The notes under the pieces were generated by a model. It had not been told where the DNA came from. It saw only the letters and a program-made list of their open reading frames with translations, and did not search any database. Shown here piece by piece: positions 57,375-64,000 of a DNA stretch of 64,000 nucleotides. The stretch comes from Corticium candelabrum. Lineage: Eukaryota > Porifera > Homoscleromorpha > Homosclerophorida > Plakinidae. The position numbers and the translations under genes are program-made. The stretch is taken from NCBI RefSeq assembly GCF_963422355.1, contig NC_085089.1, positions 6,932,052-6,996,051 of the forward strand, in the 5' to 3' direction. Positions within the stretch are counted from its first letter, which is position 1; each line of letters opens with the position of its first letter.

Positions 57375-60300
57375 TTGCTGTTGTAAAATCATACATCTCA
57401 TTTATAGGGAGACAAAGCTACCAGCAGTACCAAATAACCCACTCATCAATGAAGTGTATTTTCATGTAAGAAACAAAGATGTACTGATACGTATACGACC
57501 TATTCCATGCGCTGCAGTCTTCCAAATTTGTGTCCATCTCTGACAAATAGGGCAAACATGCAACACAGTACTATTCTAATTGACCGCTTTCCAGTTCCTG
57601 GTAGTTTGGTAGTAACCATATTTGGTTGTAAAACACACCCTTGCTTGCATGCCCAGCAACCTTCCACGTCTGTGTGGCGTGCTCTCTTTGAGTTCTTTAG
57701 TGTTGCCTGTCGAGCTACTGTAAATTAATAAATGTTTGTAAACTTCTCTCATGCGTCTTGAACACGTGTGTGGACGTGACGAGGTTCAATCAACATCCAG
57801 GTAGGTCTGTCAACGTGGTGCCTACTTCATTCTCAATATGTCTCTGATTTCTTGGCTTGCAAACCCAATTTGTTGGCAGGACACTACCCTGAGCCGTGAA
57901 AGCTTTCTGCCCAACCCAAACAATGAAGGCAATCATTCAGACAGCATTGTATGTGCATCCGTATGGATATTTGGGCTACCAAATGTGCATGGATATTTGG
58001 GCTATGAAAGTTAGTAAGCGATTTAATAAGTTAGTAAATTCTTTGCAAATTTACAAAATTAAATAGTTTACGAACATTTATTGATTTACAGCATTTTGTT
58101 AAACAATAAATACATTTTGCCTTGCACTAAGTATCGTAACACTCAAATGGGTCTCGAGACAAAAAGCTACGTGTGAAGCTTTGAAGCCTTGCTGCACTTC
58201 CAATAGAATGTAGGTAGCACCAGGAATGTCAAGCAAGCCAATTTGGTGTTGCAGAGTCGCTTCTAGAAAAAAAAACTTTATATTGCCATGTGCTAAGTAT
58301 ACACCATATTTGTGGTTGCCACCAAACATGGCTGGAAACTGGTCAGTTATGGTAATGAACACACCGTTTGTGTCTTGTCAATAGCCTGACTATGGCTACA
58401 CACGTGTGTCGATGGACCTACCGTCAGACATCTGTCTTGCCTATGACCACAAAGTTATTTACCCTCAAGGACGAGGAATTATTTTTCACCCACCTGAACT
58501 CGATGAAGTCAGCTTTGAAGAGCTAAGAGCATTATTGCCAAAGTACACGTACAACGAGGACACAGTTGAGAGGCACGACGACAGTTTGGAGTTCACGTGT
58601 GTAGTAGGCACAATGCAGAAAGCTGAAGATGCAGAGACTGGCAGTGATGTTGAAATAGAAGAAGTCAACCCAACTGAAATCCCATGTGCTGTTCAAGCTC
58701 AACACAGGTATGTGACTCTACCGACTAGCCGCAGACGTAGTTTATATAATGTGAGTCATTGTTTGCAGTCATGTAGTTTAAAAATAAATGTAACTATGAC
58801 ACAAAGTACAAGCAGATGAAGGCGTTTAGTAGGAAGGAAGGGTTTGAGTTTTTGCACGAACTCGTTGACTACCAGTTGTGTGATGCCATTAGAAGGCAGT
58901 CACACATTACCAAGACTGTTTAGAGATAACGTACTGAGGGAATAACTTTGGTAGGACTGAGGACAGAAAAAGATATCAAGTATATTGTACTTATGGCTAG
59001 TTTAAAGTTCTACCAGTGGCGAAGTGTTCTTATAAGAGACAGACAATTAATACATAGGCTGTATTGTTTCTTGAAATGGAAGGGTGGTAAATTATTTTTT
59101 ATAAATTCCACATATTTGTTATACACTCTAGACACAAGATAATTTAGTATTGCTGATTAGTTGATTAACTTGAAAAGCAATTTCTTGGATAAAGTTAGTC
59201 ATCAAATGCACTGATTGAAGACTATTTGCTATTAGGGAAGGGACTATTACACGATGCTTGCAATTCAAAGATGATGACACTGCAAGCTGTCTCAGTAAAC
59301 CATCATCGACTACAGCTGTTCAACCATCTCCGGTGTCTTGCCACACAGATTCTCAACAAAATAGTAGTAACCGGGAACTTGTTACTTTGCTGCATAACTC
59401 AGTGTCAGTGAACAAAGACGGTACTGGTGTGAGAGCTGATCCAACACTCGATGATTCATATCTCAATCTATCTACCCAACAGCTGACCAGTAGTAAATTA
59501 TCCATCCCAAATCCACCCGAGTATGCTGTTCCAGAAAAAGTTGCCATCTTGTCTGAGAGAGCCGAGGAAGTCCCAAAAGAACCTAACCAAATGTCAGAGG
59601 AAATGAGCCCAAATCTAGAGAAATCACCAACAATGACCATCTACACTCGCAATGCTATGGAAGCTGTTCAGAAGATGTTTGATTGCTCTCTTGCTCTTGA
59701 CAAACCAGCTGCACTAACAGAAGAACAGAAATCATTTGAGGACCAATTCAAGCTATCAGAGAGGGTAGGGAGTCCTAATCCACCAGTGTTTTCTGTTTTC
59801 TGTGACAAAGAAGGAGACGATGACAGGAGCACAGCAATTGGAAATGTCACGGATATCAGACCATCCAGGTATTAAAGCAGATTAATTAATAAATTGGCTA
59901 ATTGATAGTGATGACCTACTGCCAGTGAAATTCGACTTATCACCATTTAATAAAGTGATTTTTCAGCACATCATCCTCTAATTAAGCACATGAAACCAGC
60001 TAATAGCCATTCAAACAAGCACAGGCAACCAGGCCAGCATTGGCTGGTGTGGGTCGACAGGGTTTCAGAATGTTATGTGACTGTGGGCCAAGCCATGCTG
60101 AGCCATGCTGGCCTGGCTTGGGGAGATTTGATGTGCTGGCTCGGACTGGCACAATCCCATTGCATGCATTCTGTTGTGTCCATTGTCCACAAACAATAAA
60201 TGTACATCTCAAAATCACATCAATATCAACTGAGATCCAAATTTGCTTGAGTCAACAGTGAGCATAAAGTTACAAGAGGATTTCATAGTCTACATATTGT

Positions 60301-63071
60301 AGTCCTTTACGTGTAAGTTAACTAACCCATGGTAGGGAGATGTTAATTTATCCAGTTTGATTATGAGGGGCTTCCCGGGTGAATAATTAGTCGAAGCTAA
60401 TTATCAAGAAGAAAGCTTCTGATGACCAAGGTCCAATGAACATGAATATCAGTTATCTACTATTTGTTGCATGTTGGCAAGGGTTTCCTTCTGGTTTGGT
60501 TGGTGAAGTGTTATGTCAGGTAGTAAGTAGGTCACGCAGGAAAGTGTCTACAACATGTTTCAATGTCATGTGGAGGAAGGAGCTTCGTGGCAACACCAGG
60601 CACAAGTCCACTATTGATGGTCATATAGGAATAATGCTAATGCAGTTGGGTCACCAAACAACATCCTAGCAATGGGCAATACACATGCAAAAAAACAAAT
60701 AAAGCAAAAACTGTACTGGTATAAAAAAATTTGACATGTCTAACTATTCTCTTAAAAACAGAATTTTAGCCGGAAAAATGTCTTCTCAGGGCAAGGACAC
60801 TTCAACGTCTGTTGTATCAGCTGAGAATCATGAACCCTTTGAAGAAACCAAGCTTTCAATTCGTGATCCTAAAGTGTCAACACCGTGTGATGTGAATATT
60901 GCCATGAACTGGTCAATCAGTCGAATTCAAAGTCAAAAGGAAGCTTGTACAGATGTTGTAGATAAACGAAGGGCTTACACTGGGCCACAGCTGAGTCCAG
61001 TTCCTGAAGTAGATAGCAAAGAGAACAGCAGCGGCTCAAGCAGTAAATCCCTAAGTGACTCACCTCAACCCATCAACCCATTTAGTGAAACGTTTCTAAC
61101 AAACGTGACTGAATCGATACCTGGAACTTTTTGGCAAGACAACACAAAGTATTACAATTGTGAGGAGTGGAAGTCTGACTTACACCTCAACAAATTGGAC
61201 GAGGGAACGTTCATTACTTTGGGTAAAGCAGACAATATATTTGAGTACTTTAGTATGTCTAGTTTGTTTGTTTAAGGTGACTCAATGTGCCAAATTGAAA
61301 AGAAGATTGGAAAGGGTCGTTATGCTTCTGTATACCTGGCAAAAGTGGTCGAAAATGATAACAAGGATGAATATGAAGACAACCAAGTAGCAGTAAAGGT
61401 TGGTGCTGAGTAACAGACCAAAGCTATATGCTCAGACAAATTAATGCTTGTGGGAGGGATTGACATAATCAACTTAACTACTATGTCTCGTTTTCTGAAG
61501 TTGCGGTGGCCAGAGATAGTAATGCAATGTAATGTAACGTAATAACAATGAGGTTGTGGATCTGGCCCTTGATATAGATTGCCCAACTACTATAATTGCT
61601 TGTACACGTTATGTACACCATTAGGGGATAAGATACAACTGGCAAAGGAACACTGTCAGATACTGTTACAGAAGAAAAGAAATCAAATTTTGTCTATACG
61701 GGATGCTACTCTGCACATGTCTGTGTAGGTGCTTTCCTATCATGAGCAGAATAGAATATCATTGATATATGTTGGTGTCATCATCCGAACTATCAAAAAG
61801 TGTGGGTGTTTTTGTTGAAATTGTAAACTAGTCCAAATCAAGATCAAGAAAGACTTGATAGATATGTCTAAGTCTTCGTCAACTGCAGCTTTTTTACTCT
61901 CATCTATTGTTGCTATTAATATTGAATTTGTGTTGAAGGTTCAGACGCCTCCACATTCATACGAATTCTACGTCCTTGAAACACTGCAAGAACGACTCCA
62001 GACACTCCAGTGTGTTACTAACATGGTATACGATAAAACATGCGTTGTGTTACTTTCAAAACTGCCCTTTAATAATGTTGAAATGTCTAGAGACAAAGTA
62101 TCATGTCTGTCCAATCGTTTACAGTTTTGAGCAATGTCAGTTTTCTTGTGTCAAAGTTCTATCCGTATGGAACACTTCTGGTAAGGTTGCTTGTCTAGTT
62201 GACTCTGGCGAGTGACGAAATGCCTTGATTACAGGATGTTGTCAACTGCTACCGAAGCAATCTTCACACTATACCTGAATCAATAGCGATGTTTTATACA
62301 ATTGAAATACTGAAGATTATTGATGTCATTCACTTCTGCGGGATACTTCATTGTGACGTAAAGCCGGACAATTTCCTCATCATTCACGACAGAGAGTGAG
62401 CAATTTCAAAAACATTGATGTGCTTACACTGTCATTACGCTGTGTTGTACATAGTTGTTCCAGTTGGTCTGAAACTTATTGCTCGAACGGCTCGAGTGGC
62501 TGGGCAGGTCATGGCCTCCAACTCATAGACTTCGGTCGAGCTATAGACATGCAATGTCTTCCTGCTGGAACAACATTTCGTGGGCAAGCAGGTACCAACG
62601 ACTTTGAATGCATTGAAATGAGACAGAACATGCCATGGACTAAGCAGGTACACAATATACAATCTTAGTGCCACGATTCCTTTCTCTCACTCGTCGTAAT
62701 GAGCAGTTCGATATGTACGGCATCGCTGCAACAATCCACTGTCTGATATACAACGAGTATCTGAAAGCAGATTCAGTATACCAACATCCACAGACCGGTC
62801 GTTGGGTGACAACAAAGAAGCCCAAACGGTAGCCAAACAGCTAGCATGTAGTTTACCGAAGTCAATGCGTGTTGTTTTCCTTAGGAATTGGCAACGTGGA
62901 GTGTGGCTGGACGTGTTTGACTCTCTGCTGAACGTACCAAGTTGTGAGGACGTTCCGCCTCTTCGAGAGTTGTACGGCAAACTGGAAAATGAACTTATTC
63001 ACACCGTATCTGTCATTGATTTAGATGAGCTGCAGCAGCATTGCAGAGAGCTGTCAGCCTACTTAAAGTGA
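54417..63071 (+). CDS. BUB1: BUB1/BUBR1-family (MadBub-type) spindle checkpoint kinase
   Basis: Nineteen exons, 3,435 nt, 1,144 aa: 54417-54544, 54602-54676, 55331-55484, 55544-55740, 56224-56375, 56565-56770, 56824-56912, 56983-57027, 57408-57465, 58385-58707, 59236-59868, 60762-61222, 61277-61398, 61939-62011, 62125-62180, 62235-62395, 62455-62647, 62707-62828, 62885-63071. In order: KEN box at residues 9-11 ([15 protein letters not shown]); TPR-type Mad3/BUB1 domain ([27 protein letters not shown]); ABBA-like LHVYQDE; second KEN (HTKEN, 56729-56737); ABBA-like FQAYKD; GLEBS/BUB3-binding [12 protein letters not shown] (about residue 410); CD1-like [25 protein letters not shown]; third KEN (DSKEN); kinase from about 845 with [21 protein letters not shown] and LIDFG, so likely active. 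It scores kinetochore attachment and inhibits APC/C. The exon 14/15 junction is uncertain and may hide a small exon. Confidence 0.92.
54706..54826. repeat. (GT)n followed by (CTGT)n, intron 2 of BUB1-like
   Basis: About 80 bp of GT then seven CTGT units. It starts about 30 bp after the exon 2 donor. Confidence 0.95.
55016..55080. repeat. (GT)n microsatellite, intron 2 of BUB1-like
   Basis: About 64 bp of GT. The preceding 100 bp is also loosely CTGT/ATGT-rich. Confidence 0.95.
56401..56481. repeat. (AC)n microsatellite, intron 5 of BUB1-like
   Basis: About 75 bp of AC beginning 26 bp after the exon 5 donor (56375|GTAAGA). A continuous open frame runs through it from exon 5 to exon 6. Intron retention would therefore stay open, but the donor and acceptor are both good, so splicing is expected. 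Confidence 0.9.
57213..57372. repeat. (CTGT)n/(GT)n compound array, intron 8 of BUB1-like
   Basis: About 160 bp of GT with GTGC interruptions, ending about 35 bp before exon 9. Confidence 0.95.
57466..58384. other. Intron 9 of the BUB1-like gene, no further feature
   Basis: It contains a near-perfect local duplication of GGATATTTGGGCTA (57964 and 57990) and an AT-rich patch (58010-58110) with AAATTTACAAAATT words like those in SACS intron 2. No coding sequence is recognised. Confidence 0.5.
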
Positions 63072-64000
63072 CTTTTCCACTAAAGTAAGTTTAATGAAAA
63101 CGTTCTAACAGTTAGTTATTATACGGTATGCCACAGCTTGGACTCCTAGGTGTTCATTAGTTGTTCAGTTTGCTTTAAATAATGCCTTGCTAAGCTCTTT
63201 CAGTTAATAGAATTGTTGACAAGAATTCTTCAGATCCGAACCAATACTGGCATTTTCTATATTCTATTATATATTTTTATATTATCCATCGTCATTTTCT
63301 ATGCATAGCTCTACAAGTTGCATGAGCATGATTAACACAGTAACCAAAACTATATGTAGGTTTAGAAATTTTTAAATTTACTTTTTTTGAAATATATTAG
63401 TTAGCACCTCTAGTCACTTTAGTTGAATTAGATGACCACAGAAAGCAGGTATTTGCAATACATTGGATGGCATGTAGACCATCAAAATCCGAGTATTCTT
63501 GCAAAGCAACTGGTGTGCAGATGTGTGTATATGGGATAGTGCATAATAAAGTCATTGCTGCAACCTGTCCACTTGATGAACATCATCACACCAATAGCCG
63601 CCCACACACAAACAGCGTGACAACAAAATAGCCCAAACATGATGTAAAGGAAACAACTTAATAGTCTTATTGCACTGATGTGAAATATATGTAAAGACCC
63701 CATCAATTGATCTGATTTCACCGAGGAACTGGAGACATAGCACACACATTTGAACTACACAAGCAGACATCTTATACATCTGAATGTCTACGCCTCAATA
63801 TATTAACTAAAATATTCTGTATCAAGTAAAAGCCTCATTCCATTGTTGTGTTACGTGAATGATCAAGGGTGGGAATCAGTCTTTTCCATAAAGATACAAT
63901 GTAGGAAATAATAGACAAACGGCGAGATTAAAGTAGAGATCTAGAGACAATTCAAATAGAAAATGGGACACAAATGTTGTGACCACTGCTGAACACGAAA
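63072..64000. other. Downstream of the BUB1-like gene, no gene seen
   Basis: AT-rich. It must hold the 3' UTR of the BUB1-like gene. Short open frames on the minus strand (63482-63779) show no recognisable domain, and I do not support them as genes. Confidence 0.5.

Noticed and set aside
58099..58362. Minus-strand 87-codon frame in BUB1-like intron 9
   Set aside because: No domain, low-complexity stretches and no transcript context.

Overview
This is a eukaryotic, intron-rich animal (metazoan) locus. Six protein genes can be reconstructed exon by exon, and every one has a clear animal counterpart: sacsin (SACS), a PTK7-like seven-immunoglobulin receptor pseudokinase, the RNA polymerase I/III subunit POLR1C, the peroxisomal AAA ATPase PEX6, the centriolar-satellite protein CEP131 and a BUB1-family checkpoint kinase. 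The short introns (several of 54-59 nt), compact spacing, AT-rich non-coding DNA, dense (AC)n/(GT)n tracts and the apparently undivided Mad3/BubR1-plus-Bub1 gene fit an early-branching animal. A sponge is my best guess, but that is an inference and not something the sequence proves.

Layout: 1-2,500 holds a probable PIF/Harbinger-type deletion derivative, a small foldback element and a CA-rich minisatellite. The SACS gene runs on the minus strand from about 19,378 to 2,565; nearly all of it is one exon of 12.9 kb, and its true 5' end is not resolved. About 19,400-22,900 is intergenic with transposon remnants. The PTK7-like gene (29,455-22,937), POLR1C (35,152-29,705) and PEX6 (42,420-35,430) follow head to tail on the minus strand, with only about 250-280 bp between neighbouring coding regions. 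CEP131 (54,154-43,849, minus) and the BUB1-family gene (54,417-63,071, plus) are divergent, and their start codons lie 262 bp apart. The last 0.9 kb shows no gene.

For POLR1C, PEX6, CEP131, the PTK7-like gene and the BUB1-like gene I placed every exon boundary on a splice signal. The summed exon lengths are divisible by three: 350, 1,001, 869, 1,062 and 1,144 aa. This supports the models strongly, although a few boundaries remain open (noted in the entries).

The genes do not form one pathway. SACS is a mitochondrial/cytoskeletal chaperone, PTK7 acts in planar polarity/Wnt signalling, POLR1C in transcription and PEX6 in peroxisome import. CEP131 and the BUB1-like kinase both serve the centrosome/mitosis cycle and share a divergent promoter region. 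The introns are the main habitat of mobile DNA: at least ten short terminal-inverted-repeat elements, a LINE 3' fragment and a dozen dinucleotide arrays. I found no CRISPR array, no prokaryotic operon, no recognisable tRNA or rRNA gene and no plainly novel multi-gene system. The most interesting objects are the combined MadBub-type gene, the exon-per-Ig PTK7 homologue, PEX6 with a broken first P-loop and two GC-AG introns, and the TIR element families.
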